From: Paragonimus westermani
Taxonomy: Eukaryota > Platyhelminthes > Trematoda > Plagiorchiida > Troglotrematidae
NCBI GenBank assembly: GCA_008508345.1
Contig: QNGE01000139.1
Location: 297,107-361,106 of the forward strand
Length of the DNA: 64,000 nt
Direction: 5' to 3'
Shown here: in pieces, positions 25,831 through 38,600 of the stretch
Position numbering within the stretch: position 1 is the stretch's first letter
Layout of the letters: the number at the start of each line of letters is the position of its first letter
The notes under the pieces: model-generated
The model's input: the letters and a program-made list of their open reading frames with translations, nothing else
What the model was told of the DNA's origin: nothing
Database searches by the model: none
Made by a program: the position numbers and the translations under genes

Positions 25831-28800
25831 TGGGCGATAGTAGAGTGGTCGTAAGTTCAATATTACGGCATACAAAAGACTCATAGTTGCCACAGTTTGT
25901 GGCGACTTGAATGAATGGGCTTGTAGTCAACACGATAGTGAATACAATGACTGATTCGATTTTGTGAGTCACCAACGTATTCGTACAACGCCGTCAGAGG
26001 AGAGAGGACGATTTCGTGAGGCATAAGTAAGTCCAGTCAGTTGTGTATAGATTTTTGTTCGTACCAACGAACGACAACCATCGCTTGGTAAATCGTTCAT
26101 CATCCTTTACAGAAACTTGGGTGATGGTGATCTCCTATCTCTTCGGTTCTTCGGCTTTGTCGGTGCACTGTATGCTGAAATTCTTGTTCAATTTCCAACC
26201 CAAATTTATTTTTTGTTTCCCTTCAAAACCATTTGAGAGTGTAATAGTGTGATTTATATGCAACTACTTCTTGTCTCATACTTTCAATATCTTCCTCCCA
26301 AGCCTACTTCCTATCATTGAAGTCCCACTGCTTCACGTTTCAATGAGAATAAGGATTCCTTTTCAAGCTGAAGAGTACAAACCTTCTACCACACTTATCC
26401 AACAAGTGAAACAATGCTAGAAATGATAACACGCCAGATGATAGAGACTGAATTGTACCTGGTGATTCACAGATGTGTTTTTAACTAGTCCGTAGTGACA
26501 ACATATGAATTTACGCAATATTCATCAGAATAAAGGGAAAACTTACGAGTAAGTTCGTGTGGTTCACGTAGCACCTAAAAGTTAACAGACGTAACCTTTT
26601 AAGGCAACAGTGGCGTAGAGGACAATAAACAACGTATGGCGTTGGTCACTCGACAGACTACGACCATAATTCTAACTGGCCCATGATATACGAACAGACC
26701 AGTTAGAATAAGGTAGCTTTCTGATCAAATGAAATGATATAAAAGTGAACATAACCCTTTTGTTTTTGTGCATCAATCAACAGATGCCAATTAAAACTTC
26801 AGCAAAGCATTTCGCTTTAAATCGATCTTGGATGAACAAAACAACGTTTTGTGTTCATTTCTCAAGTGTTTGGGCAATCCCATTAAACAAATTGTTTAAT
26901 CGCGTTTTGTGTTGCTTGTCGCGTGAAGGTTATCTAAATAGACAGTCCTTTTGACCGCAACATTGTTTTGCAGATGAAAAACTGCTGCAGGTTATCACCC
27001 TAACTGACCTACCACCTCGAATGTAGCACTACAGTCGGAAATACAGCGATATCTTATAAGTACAAGTAGATGGTGTTGTTCACAGGGCATTAGATCACAC
27101 ACACTTGACTGTATAGGTAGAATCGATTTTGATGTTAGTGTCTAACTTATATCCGAGATGTCTCTCCAAAGAGAACCTCAAATAAAAGTTACGAGTCGAG
27201 GGAGTACGAAGAACTGCCGTGGGCAAACAAGATTGCAGGTTGTGAAATTTCAGTCCGTTTGAGCTGCAAAAATTACCACATGAACTCCCTCCTTACACAC
27301 TCTCTCTAGCCTCGTGACTGAGATGAGCACAAAAGAGGCGGTCGTTAACCAGAACAAACATACACAATGCTGTTCAAAACTAAAACTACGACCAACAAAA
27401 GTCAGCAGTGATTTGTTACAAGCGCATAAGGTAGGTTGCATATGTTTAATCAACAGATCTTTAAAAAGCCATGCCCGAATCATGGACGTATAACGATTAG
27501 GAAAACAAGTATAAGTTTTTAGCATTGTGACGCACTGTAGGTAAGTGTTATATGAGATCAAACTTAAAGGTTCATCATTACTGAATGGATGAAATATCTC
27601 ACAGGTTAATCACTTTTTCAAGCAATATTTAACCTTATTTTCAAACGCTGTTCGTGAACTACCATCGCAATTGTGCACACCACGATCCAGGGCAGTTTGT
27701 ACTGTGAAATTGGTCAATATTAGTTTTGTCTCCCACCGGTCACACTTGTGTAGTTAATGAGTCTGTGGAGTGAGTGAACATTGTCTGACAGTTTGAATAG
27801 CTTGTCATACATTGACGTTTTTTAACATTTCCATTATACTGCGTGTATAATGTCTTCAAATGGCAAATTGTGATTAACATTCCGCTCCGTAGGAGACAAG
27901 GATCACTGAAACCATTTTCAAACTGCACCCATTACTTATTGCAGTTTATTCCAGTAGAGTAGATTTCTGATTAGTTTTCAAAATAAGTGTGGTTTTTGCC
28001 ATAAACACTTTAGTGACCAAATGAATCAGTCGAAAAGTTTAATGCAACAAAAATAAAGACGACTACTAACAGGTTTTTGTACTAGCTTTATAAAACACCC
28101 GTATATTTTCGTATGACTACAGTCCAAATGATACGTAATGACGTGTCTTCAGACCGCATGCCGGGAGGTGCATAGGTGAGTGTCCAAACATTTCAGACAA
28201 CGCTCTGAGTCGCCACGATGAAATGATTGTTCATGCACTGAAGCAGTATATATCGTTAACTATACTTCACGTTTGTCCGTTTTACCATCTATTCGATTAG
28301 CCTTCGAGTGAACATATTCAGTAATTCTCCATCCGCATAATTAAAATTTGATGTTTTCTTGTCCAGCTGATTTATATTTGTTCAGGCCCAGCTTCTAACG
28401 GTGAAAGACAGAGTGAACAAAGTTACAGGGTGATGTCATCCGTATCTCTTGAGACGTGAACGACGGTTCGGATGGATTGTTCAGACAGACAAATAATCTC
28501 ATTGTTCCCTTTTTAGAAAAATCTCACCACACCTTGTAATTAACTATCGCATGTTTTGAATTAGGCTGTTGTGTATACGGTTGGAACAAATAAAGATATG
28601 TTCGATCGATCGAGTTGTTAATGGACAGCAGCACTGTCTGAAAATTGTTCTGTTAAGTTGTGAAACTAGGAAATGAAACTGACAAAGTAATAATTATATA
28701 TGTGCGATTCAGAGAGCAACCATTTGAGTCGGATAATTAGCACTGATGGAACAAATCAAATTATGAAGATACAGGTTTAAACCGCTAAAGACAATAAGCT

Positions 28801-31800
28801 TCTGTTATCTGAAAACTAAGCGGAAACGTTACCATCATGCATGGTCTGTGTAGAAAGGTGATCAGTTTAGTTTTTTAATGAAGTATAAACAGCGCCATAG
28901 ACTACTACCAACCTGCGAGTGGCTCCAACTTGCTGGTTACAATCACATTCCAAAAGAACCGTTTGGCTAATGTAGCAACACCATTGTCAAACAGTCTAAT
29001 TCAATACGGGGCATAAACAGGCGAGATCAACATTCTGTTATAACCACATGGAAAGGAAGGCCTAATTTTCACGCGATGCCTGCAGTATTCTGCCCACTGT
29101 TTGAGCTGGCGTGCATGATTAGGCTGAACATCGTTCACTTGGTCTGCTTTCGGACTTTGGGGATGTAATCGTTATGTTATGCCAGTCTAAACAGGGTAGG
29201 ATTTAGCGGTCAGTGCACTGTTTCCTGCTTTCTTCTTTAGCGAGATTTTAAACCGAGGCAAAACCTAAAGGTGGCTTCTCATTAGTTTGTAAACTGTTCT
29301 GTTGAAAACGAATGGGACAAACCTTGTGGTTTACAAATTGTGACTAGGTTGGTTATAAAAGTACCGCTAAACGCAGTCAAACCCTAAAACTTGAAGAGCT
29401 ATCTAAGAGATGATTGCGTTTTATGTGATGAGAACATAAGTGAGCCCGTGTGGTTATTTGCTTCTAATCCGAGGGCAATAATAAGCGACGCATCACGGTC
29501 GATCATCGTTATTATCGGACACACTGTTTGTTCATTTCTATTCTAAAAAATTGTTGATGTCACCAACATCATGTATTACTGGATCATTGGTATAAAGAGA
29601 GTTTACATTAAAGCTTGGAAAATTCTTACCATCCAGTAATGTTGCGTGTTCGAGGTTGCAGGCAAACTCTAAAGAAACTTTTACAGTGCCTGTCAGTTTG
29701 CTCTCAAGTGGTTTCAGTATATGGCTGACGAAATTACCTGGTCTGTATGTTCAATTGATTGTGTTGTAGCCGGTAGATCATGTAGATATTCCATTTTCAC
29801 TTACATTTAGAAAGACATCTAACTGTTGAGAGCTATCGCTACTAAGGTCGAGAATGTATCAAATGGATTGTCCATGTTTTTCTTTATTATTCAGGGTAAA
29901 ACTGCTTGTCTACGTATTAATCTCATTCGGAATCACCATCTGCTGGTGGTGTTCTTTGACTAATTGCTCTAATATTTCTGGTAACCTTCTTTTTCGAATA
30001 ACAAGGTGAAGTTGACTTTGTTTGTTTTAGTTACACAGTTCGATTGATCATTCTAAATAGCATTGAAAGCAGTTTGTTCCATTCCGGTCATATGAGAGAA
30101 TGCTGACTGTAATTGCTACAAAACAGCCGGTAACTTCAATGCGACACAAGATGGTCAAAATATGATAGGTCCCAAGTGACCCATGTTTTTGTTAATGTGA
30201 CCTTGTTTTCAGCAATCCTCAGGAAAGCTAGTTGGAATAGTTGAAACATTGAGTATGACAACCTGTCAGTAAAGCTGTCTTATCCTTGGTCAGTTAGTTG
30301 AATGATTTATAGGTTTTGCACTCTTCCGGCGTCCTCAGGAGGCTGTTGTCAAACAAACTGGGTTCGAAAAGTTATGATATGTTAGACCTAATAAGAGAGA
30401 GTTTCAAGCGGTATTTGGGTATAACGGGCTGTCATCAGGGATGCACGTATCGTACAAAGTTTCAGCAGTAAAATGGTGGATACACCTTATTGCGCATTTG
30501 TCAAATTGACCTGGTGTGTATGTATATATATTTCTGCTCTTGAAGTCATTGAGTTAACTGGCCAATAACAATATTTCCACTGACTTTCGCTTCGTCAGTC
30601 ACTATATAAACTCAAGAATGCATAGTTTAGCTCAAACTGCCTGTCCTGTAGACTCTGCCACTTCTACCATTCACACAACTTTCATAAATGGCTGGTGTGG
30701 AAGACTTGACCGGCTGTGTTGAAATTAAATTTAATAACGGAACAAGCACAACAGGAGAGCAGAACACTACGGCAGAATAGCCCGAATGGGGTCTACTTCG
30801 TTCAAGTCGAATCGGTAGTATGTCTTACGTACTCCGAGTGATGAATTTTCTGCTTCTTGCATATTCTGCAAATGGAAGCAGATTATCTCAGTGCTCCCGA
30901 GTTACAAATTACTAACTTCACAATGAGCTGTGTGAAAAATTTGTCCAACGTATTTGTTGTCAATTAGCAAAAACCATCGAATCCGTTTCATGAATAATTC
31001 CATAATAAGTAGGCTAGTTTTGTACAGAAGTCGAACTAAGTAAGAAAGTACGGATGAACATTAAGATCTGGTGCGTGTAAATAAATGTTTATATCAGGAT
31101 CTGATGGAAGATGTGGATGTATATTTGTCCCTCCGAGCGGACAAGACTTCTGTCTGGAACGACGAAAAACATTTGAACCGACGAATGTTTATCACGAGGT
31201 ACAAACTTAAAAAGAAACAGATGTTTCCAGACGTATTAAAACATGCAACATATGTGAGGACAAATCGGAGAGAAAAATTGTTGAACAATACATCCAGTGG
31301 GGTAGCATACGCACTGATAAGTTGACTTGCTAATTGACTTGGGATGAAGAGAGATTTTAAACGCACAACACAAAATGAGAGCTTTCCGATTTTGATGAAT
31401 ATGCCAATACTATCAGGTGACCATGTCATATTGTTAGTCAGCTTGATCTCTGGATGTTTATTCGAACAAAGCCGCGGTACAGCCTGGTTAATTAGGCTAA
31501 TCGATATGCATTCGAAAGTTCCTCAGTATTTATTCTTTTAAACAAATACAGTATGTTAACACGATTTGGATGTGTTAATAGACAAACTGGACGTGGTGTA
31601 TGTTTGACGCTGGAGGGACCAAAGACAAAAGGTGAATCTGGTTCTCGCGGTTCGTCACAGCAACAAGTGAAAACTCTCTTCTGGCTGATTTCAACTCAAT
31701 ATCCTGCCACATATGTTTCTTATTGGTGTCCGTATGTGCCTAATTACCCCCTTTAACGTAAACCACTGTTCCTGGCAGCCTGCTTGTAAAACTTACTAGT

Positions 31801-34800
31801 ACCACTGCGCGGTATTTAAAGAATGTTTAGAAAGAGTCAATTGACGGGAAAGTGCGACCTACTGCGAAATAGTGTCTTTGCGAAGATGGTCGGTCAAGTT
31901 TTTCAGGCGACCACAGCCGGTGTCCTTGAGTGAACACATCAGCTCGTGTTCAGGGCTTTCGGCAAATTGCATGAGATTTACTGAACTCAAACCGGTCGAG
32001 TGACGCTTATCAATTTATTATAACCTGGGAGACCGAATGACCTTATCCAGTAAATTGACCCATCTACTAGACTCACGGCCTGTGTTATCTGCAGTGGATC
32101 TTCTCAACGTTTCGGAAACCCCTGTTCCTGTCTGTTACACTTCGTTGTGACATAGTAGATAAATTGATAAATGATTGCCATTAACGAAAATTGACCTGTA
32201 CTCTCTTGCATTCAACCCTTTTATGGTATGGAAGTGGTAAGTATGTTGTAATGTTTTAATGTACATGTCATTCATAATAGTAAACCACTGAAAAGAACCT
32301 AAAAATGGGTGCGGCCTAATCAGAAGGCTTTCGCCGTTCAGTGAGGAGAAAAACCGTACACTCAGTATTACATCCTGCAAATTATTCAGCGTTGCAGGTT
32401 GGATATGTTTTTTCGTGCAATTCGGGCGACTATGGTTTCGTAACATAGTGGTATCCACAGTTATCAGCTGACAGTTCATTACTGTGATTTCAGTCAAGCT
32501 TTGCAGAATGTGGCTTCTGGAGCAACAGTAGACAAGGGTTTTGGTGTATAAGGATGTGGAGTAGGATTCTAACATTGTTTTTCTTGTATACATTCGAGTG
32601 TTTTTGATGCCTATGAATTCCGTCGAGATACTTGTCAAACCTGGAACTACCTGTCGGAGTGCTTTGTAAACGTGCCTTCGGCAATAATATAACGCGTATA
32701 GTTAGAGCATAAAGGTATTTAAATAATTTGATCATCGGGATAAATGCGGTAGAATAAAAATGTCCCCAAACCTCTACTAATGCTTTTCATCGGCTGTTAT
32801 CTACTGTAGGTTACAATGCGTTTGTTATATTTTCGTTAGGTAGCAGTTAGTTAATAAATTTACTGATTAACATCCGATTTTTTTCGCTGTCTCTGTATTG
32901 CTGCCCCCTCGAAACCGAAGCATCCTTCTAACCTATCATTTATTTCTAAGCCGTCCAACACAGGTGTGCATAGGCATTTCAAGCTTCCACTGTTCTGTAA
33001 CCTTCCTATGAATACTGCAAACCTGAGGATTCTTTTGTGGAAAGCTTTTAGAGCAGTTAAAGCTTACGGGGATGAAAAAGGTTCACGTATGCAAGCAACT
33101 GAATATATATATAATACTTAGAAGCAATAGATTTCGTGAAATATTTTAGAACCTAGTGAAACTAATTAACTTGAATTGATCTGTACTATGATCTTGTAAT
33201 TATCAGAAGTTATTTTCGCTCACCCTGTTATTCTGCCATCAAACGACGAACCAGGCACAAATTTGAAAATTCACTAATCATTCAAAATATATTGATAATA
33301 TTGAAAAACAGACAATAAGAATTCTTAATGAAAACGTTCTTTGTTTATCTATTTGGCGAGAACAGTTGACATGCTCGGTGAAAAAAGATTAATGTAAACA
33401 GTGTGTGAAAGAAGAGCCAGTGGAACACTGAGGGAAGCAGGCAGAACGATAGTAAGATAAACTATGACAAATTTCTTAAGGGTATATCTCAGTAAAAATT
33501 GGTCAGCGCAGTTTGATTGTCTCATTTGAAAATCATCTGTACCTTTTGGACTGAACAAAAAACTGACAAGTATCTCAGACAATTCTGCAGCATTAAAAGA
33601 CAGAAAGGTATAGAACCGTCTCCAGCATGAAGGAAAACTCAGTGTTTTGTCACCGATTTAATTAGGTTGTGGAGTGGCCATTTGTAAATGAGTTCCGGCA
33701 GTTGCTAACCACGAGGTCAAAAGTGATCTTTGGTACCCGGTTTTGACAGAAGATGTGAAATCACGAAAAGCAGGTAGTCATCCATTAAAAAGCCATGTGC
33801 TGGAGCATTTGAAAGTGTTAACACCTCAAAGGTGCCATAAGAGTGACATGTTCACTGCGATAGCCATTCAGGATTTGAAAGTGAATTGTTGTGAGACCAA
33901 GTGAGATTCGGTCACGGTTCGGGATATTGAGCACGTTGTACTCCACAGATTACCTTGACTACGCGTAAGACCCGGCAAAATCTAACAGGGTAGAACTGGG
34001 TTGTTTACGCCTACCTATCTAGCAGGTTAAGTTGAAACGTTAAGCCGAACTTTTCCAGTTCCAAATTATCAGGTATATTAACTGACCCATTTACTCAGAT
34101 TATCGGACAAATTTTCACATATTGTTTTCGACAATTTTTACAATGAATGCCCAGGTTATCCCATGTCACCACCGCTGACATACGTAGCCATAAAAACATT
34201 TGGGACTTGTACATGCAGCAGACTGCTACGTTATTCATGCAATACCTGCTGCCAACTCAAAGGGGACTGTTACTGAGTTCTACCCCACCATGAACGATAC
34301 ATTTTGAGGACATTGGGGAATAATCAACTTTCCGACCAATTGAGCAATTTTGATACAAACAAAGAACGGATATCGGTGACAAAATATGAAATAAAAAAGT
34401 TAACTTCGATTCATTGCTATTACGATTATTCAATCAGAATATACTTAGCTTGTCATGGTCTTACACGGGTTCTAACTCTGGCTGCAGCAGTGCGTCGTCA
34501 AAGTGTGTGGCCAGCGGAAAGAATATCTGTCTGGTTCAACCAAGGTATGATTCACCGCATTTCTGAAAACTTTGTGGACTACACTAGCTTGTGAGATTCG
34601 TAAGAATATTACCGAGTGGAGGAAGATGAAACTTAGGATGTTCATCTGAGTGAGAGCTTTCGTCGATTTGTAAATAGTGATAGACGGTGATTACAATGGT
34701 TTTTCACATATTAGGTGCAGGAAACCTAATGCTTTACGGATAGAAGTGAGAAAACCACGTTGGCTGAGGATCTAGGTTGCAGACGACCAACCCACATTCA

Positions 34801-35007
34801 GCTTATCAAAACGTGAAGCAAACAAATTCTAAACTACACCAAAAACGGCTTATCAGAGAAAAATCAGGCACGACAGTACTTTAACAGAATTTTACTGATG
34901 GCTGTGCTATCTGTAGACCCAGCTTACTTTTCCAAAAGTTCGGGTCGGTCTGGTGACTGAAATCACCGGCTGACACGCCTACACAATAGACTGCCAGAGT
35001 GTTTCAG
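25831..35007. other. Long stretch without identifiable genes
   Basis: Over 9 kb I find no mobile-element protein, tRNA or convincing exon. Frames include 31071-31325 plus (84 codons) and 32135-32638 minus (167 codons), none with a recognisable domain. A small AT repeat occurs at about 33104-33114. The span could be an intron of an unseen gene or old unrecognisable repeats. Confidence 0.45.
26669..26709. repeat. 11-bp inverted repeat (hairpin)
   Basis: ATTCTAACTGG at 26669-26679 is exactly complementary to CCAGTTAGAAT at 26699-26709, with a 19-nt loop. No neighbouring feature explains it. Confidence 0.6.
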
Positions 35008-35114
35008 GCCGGTGATACCTGGACACCGAAGGAATGTTGCCTGCAAGTCAGAAATCTCACTCAGTGTTGCAGATTATATGTCGCTTCACGGGCGCTCAGT
35101 TCGCTTAGATCAAG
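35008..35114 (+). CDS. Candidate internal exon with consensus splice sites
   Basis: An acceptor GTTTCAG ends at 35007 and a perfect donor AAG|GTAAGT follows at 35114/35115, bounding 107 bp. Two of three forward frames are open across it, one containing ISLSVADYMSLHGRSVRLDQ. I recognise no family and no companion exons, so this rests only on the splice signals. Confidence 0.22.
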
Positions 35115-35770
35115 GTAAGTTCCGCAACCAGTGGTGTGGTCGGTGTAGAATCTTATCTACGAAAATTACACCGCACTTCACCCGCAGCTGGTAAATGGAA
35201 GTTTGTTCTGCTGAAACCAACTGTACGTTAGCAAACGGCGTCTTGTGATCCGTTGTTAACTGTATTCTCTCAGTAAACTAATGACTGTCTTGGACTACGG
35301 ATAACAAGCTGAAACTTTTAAAAAATGACGGTGTATCAGCGAAACGAACACCCGTGAAGAGCGTTCACAGGCGAGTGCCATAAATATTCAAGTAAAAAAC
35401 CCAGGAATCAACTGATATTTCTCAGCAATTTCGGCGCAGTTTGAGAACAGAGTACATTTCCCAAGTCTTGTTCACCTCCACTGGCACTCAGCCTGACCTC
35501 GAAAGTTAAACTTATTGAACGGTAAACAGCTGCCAACAAAACATTTGCAACAATGAGTTGCACATCACTCACTGTCTTACCTATTTTCAGTCAAACGGCG
35601 AATTTTCGTGCGCCCTCTGTTGAGTGACAGATGAGAAAATGGAACCTGTGAGATGAACAGCGGCTGTCCAACTTTGGGATCTTCCGCAAATCGATAATAG
35701 CTCACTATCTAGCCGACTACAAGCTATTTAAGCTAACAATGTAAAGGCGAGTTTTGAGGTGACCGTTAGG
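35115..35770. other. No identifiable genes
   Basis: Nothing supportable seen between the candidate exon and the PLE remnant. Confidence 0.45.
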
Positions 35771-35893
35771 TCATAGGAACTATCGACCGCATTTGGAAGT
35801 CTACGGCGAAGTATTTTACTGTTAATTTCACCTCTCTATGAGAGAGATAAGAATCGACCTTTACTGCGCCGTCCGGATGAATTCAGGTTCAAC
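35771..35893 (-). pseudogene. Inverted fragment of PLE linker
   Basis: This is the reverse complement of 36011-36138 with moderate divergence. Shared stretches include ATCCGGACGGCGCAG and GAGGTGAAATTAAC. On the minus strand it encodes a decayed version of the linker between RT and nuclease. The forward PLE segment starts immediately to its right, giving a fold-back with a spacer of about 117 bp. Confidence 0.75.
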
Positions 35894-36555
35894 AAAATGC
35901 AAAAGATCTGCACACCGGATACTCTCCAGGAGGGACTATGATGTATTCGACGTACTCTCATTGGGAATGTTTACCCTGAAGGATTTATGGTTAGGAATTT
36001 GCGTTCCGGTGCCGAACTTGAACTAATCCGGACGGCGCAGAAAAATTCTATTTTCATCTGTCTCTCATATAGAGGTGAAATTAACGGTGAAATAATTAGC
36101 CGTAGACTTTCAAACGCGATCGGGAGTTCCTATCCTGCAGCGAGACTTATCATGTCGTTCAATATTTGTCTGGTACTGGTGACACGCCTCAGGGATAGTT
36201 TGCGCAAGTTCTCTTCGTCTTTATGTATCTACTCTCCCACCTGTTTTTGTTGTTGTCAAGCAAGCTACGCTGAAAGATTCACAAGGCGGGTATTGGAGAG
36301 GACTCGTGAATAACTAGTGGAATAGCTTAGCAGCGGTTCGATAAAACTCATTTCCAGTGCTATCGGCTCCAACTTGTCTGACAATGGCCATCGAATACCT
36401 CCTAATATAGCGTTACAAGTCACCTAAAAGGTTCGCCAAGCCTGCTCCAGGGCTGTCAGAGTGAGATTCTTATCGACGGCCGAGGCTATTGCCACCGGAC
36501 TCCGCAGTTCCTGTCTGTGTGCCTAAAAAACATTCTTTACACCCCTTTTAATCTA
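35894..36555 (+). pseudogene. PLE linker and GIY-YIG remnant
   Basis: The forward pieces match the region after the RT of PLEs, in order: KICTPDTLQEGL and YPEGF (about 35895-35990), then SYRGEINGEIISRRLSNAIG with SSYPAA (about 36067-36145), LCIYSPTCFCCCQASYAER at about 36222 (the nuclease start, with YIGR decayed to YAER), SDNGHRIPP (about 36378-36404), and FLSTAEAIATGL with LCA (about 36460-36525). Stops and frameshifts occur throughout. The RT itself is absent, so this is a 5'-truncated, dead copy. Confidence 0.8.
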
Positions 36556-37844
36556 TCAGTGTGATGCTTTGCAGAACACAAACCGTTCAGTAGTAGCCTC
36601 ATGCGAATGCAATTCTTTTCGACCCGAGCTGGAAAGTACATTAATAATCTACTTTTGTTCTCTGTTATTAACAAATAGCACATTCACATAACCGTGTGGT
36701 TAACGAATCTCCATCAAGGTAGTTCGTGTTCTCGTGGTTAATTCATATATCTCTCAATCAATGCACAAATGTGGCTCGATATGACCCTATTCTGTTCACA
36801 TAAACATCAACATTTTGCAAGTTACATGAGAGGTATTTAAAACAGTTGCGTTGATTTTTTAAGTTGGCCAGAAGTTTTCTTCTAAAACTGGAGCATGGTG
36901 TTCCATATGATTATTCGTGCTCAACAAGTGAGCACCATGTTGGGCACATTTGAGAAGTCAAGAATGTGATATGGTGCACCCAGTTAACTGCAGACGATTT
37001 GCCAAACAGTATGGCAAGCTGGCTGCAAAAGCATGCTGCTCACTCGAATTTAACAAGCAGCCGTGATTTTTATACCGCCCAGTGTATTTCTTTGAAGATG
37101 GTCACTTCAACCTCAACAAATCTGCGCAAGTGAACATTTCTGTATTTAATGCTGAGTGTGGAACTGAAACTAGTTAAAAGTTATCCAGATAGTTTGGCGT
37201 AAAATTTCCAAACACGAGGTCCCAAGATTAATCAGGCGCATCCATGATTCAGATAAAAACGGACTGAGTGGTCGTTTCCGTGGTGGATTATTGATGCGTG
37301 TAACACTGAGTGACAAACCGAAGTGGTACGCCACAGGAGTGGTTCAAGTGGTGAACCGGATGGAGTGAACTGTCGAAGCTCTGAAGTTGTGGTGGCAGGT
37401 AGTGCATGGAAGTATGTTGCTTATAATCCACCAGATGACTTACCAACCGTTAGGAGAAAATGGGTAATCCCGGTCAAGTTAATTTTTACAAGGATTTAAT
37501 CTTCCCGGTAACGGTTTTCACCTGGTATCAAAATCTTGCCAGTTGCTTGAAGTGACAACTAAACTTGTGCGCGCACAGTTGGTTGAATATGTCCAATCGA
37601 TTTGAAAATGGCCTGTAACCTATTCGGTTTGATCGTCTTTTCACGGAAATCAACTACCACTTGTGTTCTGTGTTCAGTGTTTTCCATATCGGACCATTTG
37701 AGCGCACACGTGGTTTTTCTCAAACGTAGTACAGTTAGGAGTTATATTTAGGCTGTACTGAGAACAAAGGAAGAGCAATCAACAATTTTGCTCAAACAGC
37801 GATTTCATGTGGAATAAAACCCGTGTGCGGTTAAGCAGATTGAG

Positions 37845-37958
37845 ATTCAGACTTTCTCAGTCTGAATTCCGATGGCAATCGATTAAAGCTTTTCAACTTA
37901 GAAAAACGTTTTTTCCGCTTGCAAAGAAGGTCTTACAAGAAAGCTACAGCTTTCTTGT
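37845..37958. repeat. Two adjacent short palindromes
   Basis: ATTCAGACT (37845-37853) pairs with AGTCTGAAT (37859-37867) across a 5-nt loop. About 70 bp further, ACAAGAAAGCT (37935-37945) pairs with AGCTTTCTTGT (37948-37958) across two bases. Both are perfect. They lie inside an 82-codon open frame (37807-38055) of no known family. Confidence 0.6.
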
Positions 37959-38489
37959 GGGACTGTCATCAGCTGCTGTCCTCGTCTGTACCACCAGTGA
38001 ACTCGTATTAAGCTGGATCGTCTTACCCCATCTAAGCGTTCGGTCAGTAGCGTAGCCTAGTTGTAAAATACTCATTTGAATACCAAAGGAGAGACCCAGT
38101 TTGAATGGCGTTCAACTGGTGTAGTTCAACTTCGGAGATTTACCTTAAGGTGGACAATCCCAAAGGACTGAAAACCGAGCACTTCTATTTGCTAAAAGCT
38201 ATCGTTAATAAGAAAAACGTTACGCTGTTCGAGACTACGATCCGCGTTCAACTATGTGCAGGTTGTCCCCGTGGTGTGGACCCAGATATAAAATGCGGAA
38301 CCCGAACCAGAGGGCGTACACAACGATCAGGCTCCCTAACTCAGACTTGTGAGTGAAGTGATTAGTTCGTTTTATGTCTGTCAGTCTCTCTTTGTCCATC
38401 CGACTGTCACCCTCTTTTTGTTCTTGCGTCTACCACTGCCTTCTCATTTTTCCCAGTAGTCACTTTGAAAGATTAGGCTATTTAAGTTT

Positions 38490-38600
38490 AAAAAACATGC
38501 CTTTAGCCGGATTCGATCCAGCGAACGAAGCTACTAATTCTCATGTGGCTGTCTTTTGTCAACTGAACTATGAACCCATGCCTAGAGGTCGTAAAGTTCA
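38490..38600 (-). repeat. tRNA-derived SINE-like relic
   Basis: On the minus strand, TAGTTCAGTTGAC resembles an A box. About 50 bases on, GCTGGATCGAATCCGGC forms a T-arm-like hairpin containing a good B box (GGATCGAATCC). No acceptor stem closes around it, so it is not a working tRNA gene. A SINE head or tRNA pseudogene is the likely explanation. Confidence 0.4.

Noticed and set aside
32135..32638. 167-codon minus-strand frame
   Set aside because: Unremarkable composition, no motif, no neighbouring signal.
38490..38600. Functional tRNA gene
   Set aside because: The T arm and B box are good, but there is no acceptor stem or normal anticodon arm.
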